From contig NZ_BMZN01000003.1 of the NCBI RefSeq assembly GCF_014652815.1, forward strand, positions 1 through 64,000: a DNA stretch of 64,000 nucleotides. Reading direction: 5' to 3'. The notes beneath the pieces are model-generated. The model was given only the letters and a program-made list of their open reading frames with translations, ran no database searches and was not told where the DNA came from. The DNA is from Alcaligenes pakistanensis. Lineage in GTDB: Bacteria > Pseudomonadota > Gammaproteobacteria > Burkholderiales > Burkholderiaceae_B. Every line of letters starts with the position of its first letter. Position 1 is the stretch's first letter. Both the position numbers and the translations under genes were made by a program. Below are positions 45,253-54,387 of the stretch, piece by piece.

Positions 45253-46143
45253 ATGAGCCGCAGTACTAGCCTTCCCATGCCCAGCTCCACCCCTACCCTG
45301 CTGATTTATCTGTATGCCTTTATCGGGGTAACCGTCTTTGCCTTCACCTTGCCCATGACCCGGCTGGCGGTACAGAGCTTAGACCCCTGGTTAATTGGGA
45401 TGGCACGCGCCAGTATTGGAGGCATCTTTGCAACCGTCATTTTGCTGGCGACTCGCAGCCGTCGCCCAACCGCAACGGAATGGCGCGGAATTGGCTTGTC
45501 CTGTACCGGTGTGATCGTAGGCTGGCCGGTGTTTTCTTCAATTGCCATGCAAACCGTACCCTCTTCACATGGCGCCGTCCTCAGTGGTCTGATTCCCATC
45601 GCGACCGCCATCGTCAGCGCGGCTCGTAATGGCGAAACGTTAAGCCGCCGCTTCTGGCTGTTGAGTTTGCTGGGCGCTGCTCTGGTGCTGACATACGCCT
45701 TTTATATTGGTGAAGGTGCGCTGCAAACCGGGGATATCTGGTTGGCACTGGCCGTTTTCATGTCGGGCGTAGGCTATGCCGAAGGTGGCCGTGTAGCCCG
45801 TACCCTGGGCGGTTGGCGCACAATTTGCTGGTGTTTGACCGCCAGCCTGCCCCTAACTATCCCTGCCACCTTATGGCTGGCCTTGCCCATGACACAGACA
45901 CCCGAGCCACAAGCCATCATGGCGGTGCTGTATCTGGCCGTGTTCTCCTCCTTGCTGGGTTTTTTCCCTTGGTACAAAGCTATGGCCATGGGCGGCGTTG
46001 CCCGTATTGGGCAGGTGCAATTGGCTCAACCGTTCCTGACGGTGCTGATTTCTGCATTATGGTTAGGCGAGCAAGTTGACCTGCTGACCTGGCTGTCTTG
46101 CGTGCTGATCATCGCGGTGATTGCCGCTAGCCGACGCGCCTGA
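45253..46143 (+). CDS. EamA/DMT-family exporter
   Basis: A 296-residue protein with ten hydrophobic helices in two EamA repeats. The second repeat contains SSLLGFFPWYKAMAMGGVARIGQVQLAQPFLTVLISALWLGE, which is typical of these metabolite exporters. The ATG at 45253 is chosen over GTG codons at 45241/45244. It is divergent from a MocR-type regulator, its likely controller. The exported compound is unknown; amino acids are common. Confidence 0.84.
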   Translation: MSRSTSLPMPSSTPTLLIYLYAFIGVTVFAFTLPMTRLAVQSLDPWLIGMARASIGGIFATVILLATRSRRPTATEWRGIGLSCTGVIVGWPVFSSIAMQTVPSSHGAVLSGLIPIATAIVSAARNGETLSRRFWLLSLLGAALVLTYAFYIGEGALQTGDIWLALAVFMSGVGYAEGGRVARTLGGWRTICWCLTASLPLTIPATLWLALPMTQTPEPQAIMAVLYLAVFSSLLGFFPWYKAMAMGGVARIGQVQLAQPFLTVLISALWLGEQVDLLTWLSCVLIIAVIAASRRA

Positions 46144-46330
46144 AAAAGAAAATGACAAGGCGGCTAAATACAGCAAGGGCATATTCACCTAACTAATACT
46201 TCGTTCCCAGCGTGGGCGCGCGCAAGCACACTGGCTCATCATTCCATGAACCATGTAAGGCAATAGCGCGGCCCACGCGATTCCAATTTAAGCAGGGCCG
46301 GCGCTGGTATTGCCGCAAGGACATCAGATC

Positions 46331-47068
46331 ATGCCCGCCCAAGCCCCTGCCGCGCTTGCCTTAAGCGCCCGGCCTTTGATGCTGTGGAAGCAGCTGCGCG
46401 ACGATTTGCAACTCATCGCGCGCGAACACGCCGATGCCGTTCTGGCCAGCTCCCTGGCTGCAGAAGACATGGTGCTGTTTCACGCCATGTCCATCTACAC
46501 CCCTGATTTGCAAACCATCACCCTGAATACTGGCCGCCTGCACGAAGAAACCCTGCAACTAGGCCAGCATATTCAGCAGCACTACGAACGCAGTATCCTG
46601 TTTTTTCTTCCTGACCCAGGCCGGGTTCAAGAGCACGTCAATACCCATGGCACACACGCTTTTTACGAAAGCGTAGAACTGCGCAAAGAGTGCTGCAATA
46701 TCCGCAAAGTCGAGCCTTTACGCCGTGCCTTGCAAGGTCGCTCAGCCTGGATTACCGGCCAGCGGCGCGAACAAACCGCCAGCCGCACCGAGCTGGCCAG
46801 CAAGGAATACGACAGCGTCTTTGGCCTGGAAAAATTTAACCCACTGATCGACTGGACCCAGGACGACGTCTGGGCCGTGATCCGTGGCTTGAGCATCCCC
46901 TATAACGCGCTGCACGACCAAGGCTACCCCTCCATTGGTTGCGAGCCCTGTACGCGCGCCATTCGCCCCGGTGAGGATGTGCGCGCCGGGCGCTGGTGGT
47001 GGGAGCAGCGCGACAGCCTGGAATGCGGCCTGCATGCCAGCAATCTGAATAGCAGTGTCAACACCTGA
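46331..47068 (+). CDS. cysH: assimilatory adenylylsulfate (APS) reductase
   Basis: A 245-residue enzyme that reduces activated sulfate to sulfite using thioredoxin. Four cysteines, Cys121-Cys122 and Cys204/Cys207 (CC ... CEPC), form the site for the 4Fe-4S cluster that distinguishes APS reductases from cluster-free PAPS reductases. Catalytic Cys232 is in ECGLH. The ATG at 46331 follows AAGGA; an in-frame TTG seven codons upstream is less likely. cysD follows by 9 bp. No CysC kinase is present nearby, in keeping with direct APS use. Confidence 0.94.
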   Translation: MPAQAPAALALSARPLMLWKQLRDDLQLIAREHADAVLASSLAAEDMVLFHAMSIYTPDLQTITLNTGRLHEETLQLGQHIQQHYERSILFFLPDPGRVQEHVNTHGTHAFYESVELRKECCNIRKVEPLRRALQGRSAWITGQRREQTASRTELASKEYDSVFGLEKFNPLIDWTQDDVWAVIRGLSIPYNALHDQGYPSIGCEPCTRAIRPGEDVRAGRWWWEQRDSLECGLHASNLNSSVNT

Positions 47069-47077
47069 AGGAAACTC

Positions 47078-47989
47078 ATGGGCGAACCTCTCTCCAACCG
47101 TACTCACCTGGACTGGCTAGAAGCCGAGGCCATTTTTATTCTGCGCGAAATCGCTGCCGAAGCTGAAAAACCCGTGCTGCTGTTCTCCGGCGGCAAAGAC
47201 TCAGCCGTGCTGCTGCAATTGGCCCAAAAAGCCTTTGCTCCCGGCCCCCTGCCCTTTCCTCTGATGCATGTGGACACCGGCCATAACTACCCGGAAGTCA
47301 TTGAGTTTCGAGATCGTCGCGCTGCTGAACTGAATGCCGAGCTGGTTGTGCGCAGTGTGGAAGACTCCATCGCACGCGGCACAGTTGTGTTGCGCAGCGA
47401 GACGGCAAGCCGAAATGGCGCACAAGCCGTCACGTTATTGGAAGCCATTGCCGAGTTTGGCTTTGATGCCTGTTTCGGTGGTGCCCGCCGTGACGAAGAA
47501 AAAGCCCGTGCCAAAGAGCGCATCGTGTCGTTCCGCGATGAGTTTGGTCAATGGGACCCCAAGGCCCAGCGGCCCGAACTGTGGCACTTGTTCAACACTC
47601 GTATTCACAAGGGCGAGAACCTGCGCGTCTTCCCCATTTCCAACTGGACTGAACTGGATGTGTGGCAATACATCCAGCGCGAAGCCATTGATCTGCCTTC
47701 CATTTACTACACCCACTCTCGCGAAGTTGTGGAGCGTCAGGGCCTGATCGTTCCCATTACCCCGCTGACACCGCTGCTGGATGGCGAAAGCTCCGAATGG
47801 CGTGATGTGCGTTTTCGTACCGTAGGCGATATTTCCTGCACCTGCCCCGTGCTGTCTACCGCCGCGTCAGTACAGGACATTATTGCTGAAACCGCCTTGG
47901 CTACGATTACCGAGCGCGGCGCTACCCGCATGGATGACCAGACCTCCGAAGCATCCATGGAACACCGCAAGAAACAAGGATATTTCTAA
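47078..47989 (+). CDS. cysD: sulfate adenylyltransferase subunit 2 (CysD)
   Basis: A 303-residue ATP-sulfurylase catalytic subunit. The PP-loop SGGKDS lies at residues 37-42. Other typical stretches are HVDTGHNYPEVIEFRD, CFGGARRDEEKARAKERI and FPISNWTELDVWQYI. With CysN it forms APS from sulfate and ATP. An AAGGAA site precedes the ATG, and the stop overlaps the cysN start by one base. Confidence 0.96.
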   Translation: MGEPLSNRTHLDWLEAEAIFILREIAAEAEKPVLLFSGGKDSAVLLQLAQKAFAPGPLPFPLMHVDTGHNYPEVIEFRDRRAAELNAELVVRSVEDSIARGTVVLRSETASRNGAQAVTLLEAIAEFGFDACFGGARRDEEKARAKERIVSFRDEFGQWDPKAQRPELWHLFNTRIHKGENLRVFPISNWTELDVWQYIQREAIDLPSIYYTHSREVVERQGLIVPITPLTPLLDGESSEWRDVRFRTVGDISCTCPVLSTAASVQDIIAETALATITERGATRMDDQTSEASMEHRKKQGYF

Positions 47990-49290
47990 TGAACACAGTC
48001 AATGATGCTTGGCTCCAGGCCGCCGATCAGGGCGTACTGCGCCTGATTACCGCGGGCTCTGTGGACGACGGAAAATCCACCCTGATCGGACGCTTGCTGG
48101 TGGACAGCCAGGGCGTGTTTGCCGACCAGATTGCGGCCATCCAGCGCTCCAAATACAAGCGCGGCGAGGACGCCGAACCTGATCTGGCCTTGCTGACCGA
48201 TGGTCTGGAAGCCGAACGCGAACAAGGCATCACCATTGATGTGGCCTATCGCTACTTCGCCACGCCTAAACGTAAATTCATCGTGGCCGACACCCCTGGC
48301 CATGAGCAATACACTCGCAATATGATCACGGGCGCGTCCACCGCACAGGCAGCCATCATCCTGATTGATGCGCACCGTGCCAAAGACGGCCAATTGCTGA
48401 CTCAAACTAAACGCCACAGTACCGTCGCCAAATTGCTGGGGCTGCGCCATATCGTGGTGGCGGTCAACAAGATGGATTTGGTCGATTGGGATCAGGCCGT
48501 GTTTGATCGCATTCATGAAGCCTATCGCCAACTGGCCGTGCAACTGGGGATTGAGTATTTTCAAATCATTCCTTTGTCGGCGCTGAAAGGTGAAAACATC
48601 ACTCAGGTTTCGCCGCACACACCCTGGTACACCGGCCTGCCATTGTTGCCTTTGCTGGAATCGCTGGATTTACGTGAAGATATTCAGCGCCCAGCCCGTT
48701 TGTTTGTGCAATGGGTGGCGCGTCATGGTGGCAGCAGCGCCGATGGTTTCCGTGGCTATGCTGGTCAACTGAATGGTGGCCGCATCCAAGTGGGTGACAG
48801 TGTGCAGGTGTGGCCCAGCGCCAAGACTGCCGTAGTAACGCAGTTGTTCCGCGCAGGCCAAGAGCAGATTCAAGTCAGCGACGGCGACGCTGTCACCCTC
48901 GTTCTAGACCGTGAACTGGATATTTCCCGTGGAGACTTGTTGACGCTGGCCCATGACAAGGTCAGCACCAGCAAGCATTTTGATGCGCAATTGTGCTGGC
49001 TGGACGAGCAAGCCCTGAACACGACCCGCTCTTACTGGCTAAAACAGGGCACTCGTGTCACGCAAGCCAAAGTACAGGCCGTTCATGCTTTACGCGATGT
49101 TCATAGCCTGCAAGAGCAGGAGGCGGGCGGCAGCTTGTCTTTGAATGATATTGGCCGTGTCAGTCTGGTCAGCCGGGACCCGCTGGTGCTGGACGACTAT
49201 CAAGACCATTCCAGCACCGGCTCTTTCATCTTGATTGATCCCAGCACAAACCAGACCGTCGCTGCCGGTCTGGTTCAAAAACATGCTTAA
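47989..49290 (+). CDS. cysN: sulfate adenylyltransferase subunit 1, GTPase (CysN)
   Basis: A 433-residue translation-factor-like GTPase that drives APS synthesis by GTP hydrolysis. The P-loop GSVDDGKST is near residues 23-31, followed by DTPGHEQYTRNM and NKMD. Beta-barrel domains fill the C-terminal half. The length shows no fused CysC kinase domain. The cluster cysH-cysD-cysN makes sulfite from sulfate; sulfite reductase is not in the window. Confidence 0.95.
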   Translation: MNTVNDAWLQAADQGVLRLITAGSVDDGKSTLIGRLLVDSQGVFADQIAAIQRSKYKRGEDAEPDLALLTDGLEAEREQGITIDVAYRYFATPKRKFIVADTPGHEQYTRNMITGASTAQAAIILIDAHRAKDGQLLTQTKRHSTVAKLLGLRHIVVAVNKMDLVDWDQAVFDRIHEAYRQLAVQLGIEYFQIIPLSALKGENITQVSPHTPWYTGLPLLPLLESLDLREDIQRPARLFVQWVARHGGSSADGFRGYAGQLNGGRIQVGDSVQVWPSAKTAVVTQLFRAGQEQIQVSDGDAVTLVLDRELDISRGDLLTLAHDKVSTSKHFDAQLCWLDEQALNTTRSYWLKQGTRVTQAKVQAVHALRDVHSLQEQEAGGSLSLNDIGRVSLVSRDPLVLDDYQDHSSTGSFILIDPSTNQTVAAGLVQKHA

Positions 49291-49306
49291 GATCGAATAG
49301 CTGGCC

Positions 49307-50494
49307 TTACTGTCTGGCACGCACCAAAGCGAGGGACTGTTCAGCAATGATCAGTTCCTCGTTCGTTGGAATGACCAGAACACGCACTTGGCTATCATCG
49401 GTGGAAATCACAGTTTCCCCTGCCTGGTTACGTGTCGGATCAATTTTCACACCCAGCCATTCCAAATGCTGGACAATGCCCGCTCGAATAGAAGGGCTAT
49501 GCTCGCCAATCCCAGCCGTGAATACCAGCGTATCCAAACCCTTCAAGGCTACGCACAAACCCGCCAGGTTTTCAGCCGTGTGATAGCAGAAGTACTCCAC
49601 CGCCAGTTTGGCGCGGGGATCGTCCGAGGCTTCCAAAGCACGCATATCAGCCTGATCGCCGGACAAACCTTTCAAGCCCGATTGGGTATAGAGCACAGAC
49701 TGAATTTCATCGTGCTCCATGCCCTGCTCCAACATCCACAAGACCACGCCTGCATCCAGACGGCCCGGACGTGTGCCCATAGGCAGACCATCCAAAGCCG
49801 TAAAGCCCATGGTGGTATGAACACTGCGCCCTTCTTTCAAGGCGCAAGCAGACGCGCCTGAACCCAAGTGGGCCACCACGACACGCCCATCGGCCAGTTC
49901 TGGTATTTCACGCTGCAAATGCTGGGAAATATAGTGGTAAGACAAGCCATGAAAACCGTAGCGGCGCACACCCTGTTCAAAGAAGCGACCCGGCAAGGCA
50001 AAGTGCTGCAGATGCGGTGCATGTCCTTGATGGAATGCGGTGTCCAAGCACGCCACCTGGAAAATCTCCGGGTAGTGCTCGAAAATCACGCGCACAGGAG
50101 CCAGGTTGTTTTGCTGATGCAAGGGAGCCAAAGGCGACAGGCTGTCCAGATAATCCAGAACCTCTGGCGTCAAACGCACACTGCTGTCATAGCGAGGGCC
50201 CCCGTGCACAATGCGGTGGCCCACTGCGATAGGCCGGCCATCCACATGCTCCAGCAACCAGCGTGCCACCAAAGCCTGGGCGGTATGCAAGTCCTTCGCC
50301 TGCTCGCTCTCCAGATCCTGTTTGATCATGGATTGGCCCTGGGCATCTTTAACCTTGAAAGCAGGTTGAGAACTGCCAATGCCTGAGACCTGACCGCCGA
50401 ACTCAAAGTGCAACTGGTCGCCCGGTTGCACCTTATACATATGAAACTTCAGGCTGGAGCTGCCTGCATTGATGACCAGAATCTGTTCGCTCAT
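49307..50494 (-). CDS. ackA: acetate kinase
   Basis: A 395-residue ASKHA-fold kinase that interconverts acetyl phosphate plus ADP and acetate plus ATP. The N-terminal signature VINAGSSSLKFHMY and the second motif HRIVHGGPRYDSSV are clear, along with GFTALDGLPMGTRPGRLDAG. Its start overlaps the end of the phosphotransacetylase gene by 4 bp (ATGA), so the two are co-translated. The convergent cysN ends 16 bp away. Confidence 0.95.
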   Translation of the reverse strand: MSEQILVINAGSSSLKFHMYKVQPGDQLHFEFGGQVSGIGSSQPAFKVKDAQGQSMIKQDLESEQAKDLHTAQALVARWLLEHVDGRPIAVGHRIVHGGPRYDSSVRLTPEVLDYLDSLSPLAPLHQQNNLAPVRVIFEHYPEIFQVACLDTAFHQGHAPHLQHFALPGRFFEQGVRRYGFHGLSYHYISQHLQREIPELADGRVVVAHLGSGASACALKEGRSVHTTMGFTALDGLPMGTRPGRLDAGVVLWMLEQGMEHDEIQSVLYTQSGLKGLSGDQADMRALEASDDPRAKLAVEYFCYHTAENLAGLCVALKGLDTLVFTAGIGEHSPSIRAGIVQHLEWLGVKIDPTRNQAGETVISTDDSQVRVLVIPTNEELIIAEQSLALVRARQ

Positions 50495-51486
50495 GAGTGT
50501 TGGGCCTCCACGGCCACTTTACGCTCCAGATAGCCAGCGTAAATGCTGGCCACGGCGCAAGAAGCCATGCGGGTCTGGGCGCTGTCAGCACGACTGGTCA
50601 GGATGATAGGCACACGAGCGCCCATCACGATCCCTGCCGCTTGAGCACCCGATAGAAAAGTCAGATTTTTGGCCAGCATATTGCCGGCCTCCAGGTCAGG
50701 GGCCACTAGAATCTGTGCCCTGCCCGCGACCGGCGACACAATGCCTTTAATACGTGCTGCTTCCAGACTGATGGCATTGTCCAGCGCCAAGGGGCCGTCC
50801 AGCACACCGCCGGTAATCTGGCCTCGATCGGCCATTTTGCACAGCGCCGCCGCTTCCAGCGTGGTGGGGATTTTTTCTGTGACTTGCTCGACCGCGGACA
50901 AGATGGCCACCAGCGGTTTACCCAAACCCAGGCCGTGGTGCAGATCAATAGCGTTTTGCACGATGTCTGCTTTGGTGCTGAGGTCCGGGAAAATATTGAT
51001 CGCGCCATCTGTCACAAACAGGGGCTCGGGGTAGCTGGGCACATCCATGATGAACACATGGCTCAGGCGACGGCCGGTACGCAAGCCTTTACCTTGTGTG
51101 CACAACACCGCTTGAATCAGTTCATCGGTGTGCAAGCTGCCCTTCATCAGCAACTGCGCACGGCCAGCCAGCACTTCTTCCACAGCTCTTTCTGCCGAGG
51201 CATGGCTATGCGGCGTATCAATCAGGGTGACACCTTCCAGGCTGAAACCATGCTCTGCGGCCACGGCATGCAAGCGGGCCTGCGGGCCAACCAACACAAT
51301 CTCGAACAGGCCTTGAGCACGCGCCTGCAAAGCCGCCCCCAAAGACACGTCGTCGCAAGGATGAGCCACCACACAAATCCGACTGTGCTCTTTGCGAGCT
51401 TGCTCGATCAATCGGGAATAATGACTGGAAGGCCCAGTGCGATCAGCAGCCGTGGGGGCCGAATCCAAGCCAGCAGGGTGATTCAT
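50491..51486 (-). CDS. pta: phosphate acetyl/butyryltransferase
   Basis: A 331-residue transferase moving the acyl group between CoA and phosphate. It is the short form, without the N-terminal DRTGG/AAA-like domain of long Pta enzymes. Motifs include MKGSLHTDELIQAVL, DGAINIFPDLSTKADIVQNAIDL and GVLDGPLALDNAIS. The short family includes both phosphotransacetylase and phosphotransbutyrylase; the acetate kinase partner downstream supports acetyl phosphate. The ATG follows AAGGAG. Confidence 0.88.
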   Translation of the reverse strand: MNHPAGLDSAPTAADRTGPSSHYSRLIEQARKEHSRICVVAHPCDDVSLGAALQARAQGLFEIVLVGPQARLHAVAAEHGFSLEGVTLIDTPHSHASAERAVEEVLAGRAQLLMKGSLHTDELIQAVLCTQGKGLRTGRRLSHVFIMDVPSYPEPLFVTDGAINIFPDLSTKADIVQNAIDLHHGLGLGKPLVAILSAVEQVTEKIPTTLEAAALCKMADRGQITGGVLDGPLALDNAISLEAARIKGIVSPVAGRAQILVAPDLEAGNMLAKNLTFLSGAQAAGIVMGARVPIILTSRADSAQTRMASCAVASIYAGYLERKVAVEAQHS

Positions 51487-51637
51487 GATAGATGACTCCT
51501 TGGAGGTGAACGAAGGCTAACCCAACACTAAACCATTTATCTGAATGCGTGTCTTTGATAGCGAACAGATAAACCTCAATATTGTGCCCATCAGTCTTTT
51601 CATAAGACTATGTATGAAGCATAAAGAGTAAAGATTT

Positions 51638-51675
51638 AAAAAATCCGGTTTACCAAACGGCAAACCGGATTTTTA
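51638..51675. terminator. bidirectional terminator near 51.65 kb
   Basis: AAAAATCCGGTTT pairs with AAACCGGATTTTT across a short loop. It lies beyond the 3' end of the DUF1348 gene on the minus strand and upstream of pta. Confidence 0.88.
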
Positions 51676-51730
51676 CTTTCTATGGCTACTTATCGCCAGC
51701 CATACTTAGGTGGATAGCTTTATCTGGATC

Positions 51731-52198
51731 TTAAAGGCCCAGGTCGCTTAGGCTAGGATGCTCATCAGGACGTCGTCCCAAGGGCCAATGGAATTTGCGC
51801 TCGGATTCTGTAATGGCTAAATCATTAATGCTGGCATGGCGCACGGCCATATACCCGTGCTCGTCAAATTCCCAATTCTCATTGCCATAACTACGCCACC
51901 ATTGGCCGTATTCATCTTGCCACTCATAGGCAAAACGCACGGCAATTCTATTTGCCTGCCAGGCCCACAGCTCTTTTATCAAACGATATTCGCGCTCTTT
52001 CTGCCATTTGCGTTCTAAAAAAGATTGAACTTCATCGCGCCCTTGCGGAAATTCGCTGCGGTTGCGCCAGCGCGTGTCTACTGTATAGGCCTGTGACACC
52101 TTGACCGGGTCACGGCTGTTCCAGGCATCTTCTGCAGCCCGTACTTTCTGGCGAGCGCTCTCCAGCTCGAAGGGTGGCAAGGGAGGACGTTTATCCAT
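51731..52198 (-). CDS. DUF1348 (nuclear transport factor 2-like) protein
   Basis: A 155-residue protein of the SnoaL/NTF2-like fold family DUF1348. The conserved pattern [36 protein letters not shown] and [28 protein letters not shown] is present. Function is unknown for the family; the fold usually makes a conical pocket used for small-molecule binding or catalysis. An AGGAG site precedes the ATG. It is a single gene. Confidence 0.82.
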   Translation of the reverse strand: MDKRPPLPPFELESARQKVRAAEDAWNSRDPVKVSQAYTVDTRWRNRSEFPQGRDEVQSFLERKWQKEREYRLIKELWAWQANRIAVRFAYEWQDEYGQWWRSYGNENWEFDEHGYMAVRHASINDLAITESERKFHWPLGRRPDEHPSLSDLGL

Positions 52199-52259
52199 AG
52201 TGATCTCCTAGAAAACAAGACTGGACCAGATAGTCTAGCGGTAAAACGTCAGCAGACTC

Positions 52260-53177
52260 TTATTGGCCTGGGTCTGCCCACTCAGCCTGTTCAAACCCGG
52301 TCACCAGAAAGTCGATAAAGGCTTGCACCCGAGCCGAGCGAGAGCGGCCCGGTGGGGTCAGCAGATGCAAGGTCAGGCTGGGCAAATTCCATTGCGGCAG
52401 GACGACTTCCAGCAAACCCTGCTCCACCTTATCGCCCAATAAGAACTGTGGCAGCACGGTCAGCCCCAAACCTTGCAGCAAAGGAGGGATCAAGGCTTGG
52501 GCATTATTCACTTGCAAGGCACAAGGTACTGTCTGGGAATAATGTTCTTGGCCCTGCTGGAAACGCCAGACGCTGCCGCGCCGTTCATAGGCATAGCGCA
52601 GGCTGATGTGTTCGGCCAAATCGCTGGGATGCGTCGGTCTGCCGTATTTGGCCAGGTAGGCAGGGGCGGCGACCAGTCGCAAGCGCAGATTGCACAGGCG
52701 GCGCACCAAGAGGCTGGAGTCGTCCATGGAAGAGATACGCAAGGCCATGTCAAAGCCCTGCTCAACGATGTTCACTTGGGCATCGTTAAAGTGCAGGTCC
52801 AGCAGGACGGCCGGGTGTGTTTCCATGAAGCGTGGCAATAATGGGGCCAGGTGCTCCAGGCCAAAGGACATGGGGGCGGCTATTTTGATACGTCCTTGCA
52901 AACTCTCGCGCTGATCTCGAGCGACTGCTTCGGCGCTTTGTCCCGCCGCCAGGACGGCTTGAGCCTGTTCCAGACTGGCTTGGCCGGTTTCTGTCAGGGA
53001 CAAGCGCCGGGAGGTACGGTGAAACAAGGACACGTGCAGTTGTTTCTCCAGTCGTGTGATGGCTTTGGAGACGGTAGGCTGGGACAGCCCCAGCACCTCA
53101 GCGGCCTGGGCAAAGGAGCCGGTTTCGGCCACGGTGGCAAAGATCGCCCATGCTTGTAAGTCTGGCAGTGTTTTCAT
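52260..53177 (-). CDS. LysR-family regulator divergent from the pirin gene
   Basis: A 305-residue LysR regulator: winged helix at about 9-68 (FATVAETGSFAQAAEVLGLSQPTVSKAITRLEKQL) and effector domain at about 92-295. It belongs to the branch of regulators that often control adjacent pirin, quinone reductase or oxidoreductase genes. The 97-bp gap to the pirin gene holds an ATTGA-N11-TCAAT site, the shape LysR proteins bind. Confidence 0.9.
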   Translation of the reverse strand: MKTLPDLQAWAIFATVAETGSFAQAAEVLGLSQPTVSKAITRLEKQLHVSLFHRTSRRLSLTETGQASLEQAQAVLAAGQSAEAVARDQRESLQGRIKIAAPMSFGLEHLAPLLPRFMETHPAVLLDLHFNDAQVNIVEQGFDMALRISSMDDSSLLVRRLCNLRLRLVAAPAYLAKYGRPTHPSDLAEHISLRYAYERRGSVWRFQQGQEHYSQTVPCALQVNNAQALIPPLLQGLGLTVLPQFLLGDKVEQGLLEVVLPQWNLPSLTLHLLTPPGRSRSARVQAFIDFLVTGFEQAEWADPGQ

Positions 53178-53203
53178 GTAATTTTTGGAATGGATACTAT
53201 GCT

Positions 53204-53224
53204 ATTGATTCTATTTTATTCAAT
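53204..53224. promoter_or_regulatory. LysR-type operator candidate
   Basis: ATTGA, eleven bases, TCAAT: a perfect inverted repeat with the T-N11-A geometry of LysR boxes, midway between the divergent LysR and pirin genes. Confidence 0.6.
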
Positions 53225-53274
53225 CAGCGAGACGCTTAGAATTCTTTTTAGTATCCAATATTAAGGAGCGCATC

Positions 53275-53976
53275 ATGATTGAACATCGGCCTTTTAATGA
53301 GCTGGGCGGCGCCAACCACGGCTGGCTGGACGCCAAGCACCATTTCTCTTTTGCAAATTACTACGATCCCGCTCGCATGGAGTGGGGTGCCCTGCGTGTC
53401 TGGAATGACGACACGATTGCGCCCAACACGGGCTTTCCGCCTCACGATCATGCCGATATGGAGATCATTACGTATGTGCGCGAAGGGGCGATCAGCCATC
53501 AGGACAGTTTGGGCAATAAGGGTCGTACGGAAGCGGGCGATGTGCAGGTGATGAGTGCCGGCACGGGTATTCGCCATGCGGAGTACAACCTGGAAAGTGA
53601 CACGACTCGGATTTTCCAGATCTGGATTCAGCCCGAGCGTCGTGGTTTGCCACCTGCCTGGGGGGCCAAGCCTTTTCCCAAGGATGAGCGGTCCGGGCAG
53701 TTTGTAGCGCTGGCCAGTGGGTTTGAAGGGGACACGGAGGCTTTGCCTATTCGTGCCCAGGCTCGTGTGCTGGGGGCCACGTTAATGAAAGGACAAAGTA
53801 CGACTTTGTCTTTGCCTGCAGAGCATCTGGCTTATCTAGTACTTGCGAAGGGACGGGTTTCGCTGAATGGTCTGGAGTTGAATGCCCGTGACGGGGCAGC
53901 TGTTCGCAATGAAACTACGCTGGAGATTCAGGCTCTGGAAGATACTGAGCTGGTGCTGGTTGAAACGGCTCAGTAA
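53275..53976 (+). CDS. pirin-family bicupin (YhhW-like)
   Basis: A 233-residue bicupin. The metal-binding motif of the first cupin is seen in GFPPHDHADMEIITYVREGAISHQDS and GTGIRHAEYN, giving three His and one Glu. YhhW-like members act as quercetin dioxygenases or redox-linked co-regulators. An AAGGAG site lies just before the ATG. The divergent LysR gene and the shared operator suggest inducible expression, perhaps by quinones or electrophiles. Confidence 0.88.
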   Translation: MIEHRPFNELGGANHGWLDAKHHFSFANYYDPARMEWGALRVWNDDTIAPNTGFPPHDHADMEIITYVREGAISHQDSLGNKGRTEAGDVQVMSAGTGIRHAEYNLESDTTRIFQIWIQPERRGLPPAWGAKPFPKDERSGQFVALASGFEGDTEALPIRAQARVLGATLMKGQSTTLSLPAEHLAYLVLAKGRVSLNGLELNARDGAAVRNETTLEIQALEDTELVLVETAQ

Positions 53977-54000
53977 TTCTTGAGTGGATGTCTTGAGGAC

Positions 54001-54034
54001 GGGGGGAGCTGTCATGGCTCCCCTCTTCTTTTTT
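54001..54034 (+). terminator. intrinsic terminator after the pirin gene
   Basis: GGGGAGC (54003-54009) pairs with GCTCCCC (54017-54023), followed by TCTTCTTTTTT. Confidence 0.8.
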
Positions 54035-54212
54035 GTTCTTTTGTTCTGGTGCGCTGAGGTTCTTTTGCTCGTTAAGGCGGCGCGGACTAGATAAAAGATC
54101 CGAGTCTTTCTCTTTTTCATGCGCGGGCGGAATAATTAAACAGGTGGATGTCAGGATACTGGGGCTGGATGCGGCTTAACAGGGGGCCCTTTCAATAAGA
54201 CGCCGCTTTGAG

Positions 54213-54387
54213 CTCTTTGTAAGGTATCGGGGCTTGAGCACTTGCCGGTGCTGTGCACCGGTGCCCTTGTCGGTTCTGACCTCCGGGCGCCCTGTGAACT
54301 CGCGCTCAAACAGCACAGGGCTTGAACCCCGGACGTCAGAACCGACCGCGGCAAGTACTCTGAATCACCCCGATACCTTACAAAGAG
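54213..54387 (+). repeat. large folded palindromic element, copy C (lacks the apical hairpin)
   Basis: Copy C of the family. P1 pairs 54213-54232 with 54368-54387 (perfect, 20 bp, sequence unrelated to the other copies). P2 pairs ACTTGCC (54240-54246) with 54350-54356. P3 is the hairpin 54245-54251/54255-54261. P4 pairs 54270-54287 with 54328-54345 (18 bp, one mismatch). P5 pairs GCCCTGTG (54289-54296) with 54314-54321. P6 is absent: GAACTC runs almost directly into CTCAAACAGCA. An 11-base word AAGACGCCGCT on its left (54197-54207) recurs inverted at the right edge of copy B (41083-41093). It lies between the pirin and GGDEF genes. Confidence 0.85.
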
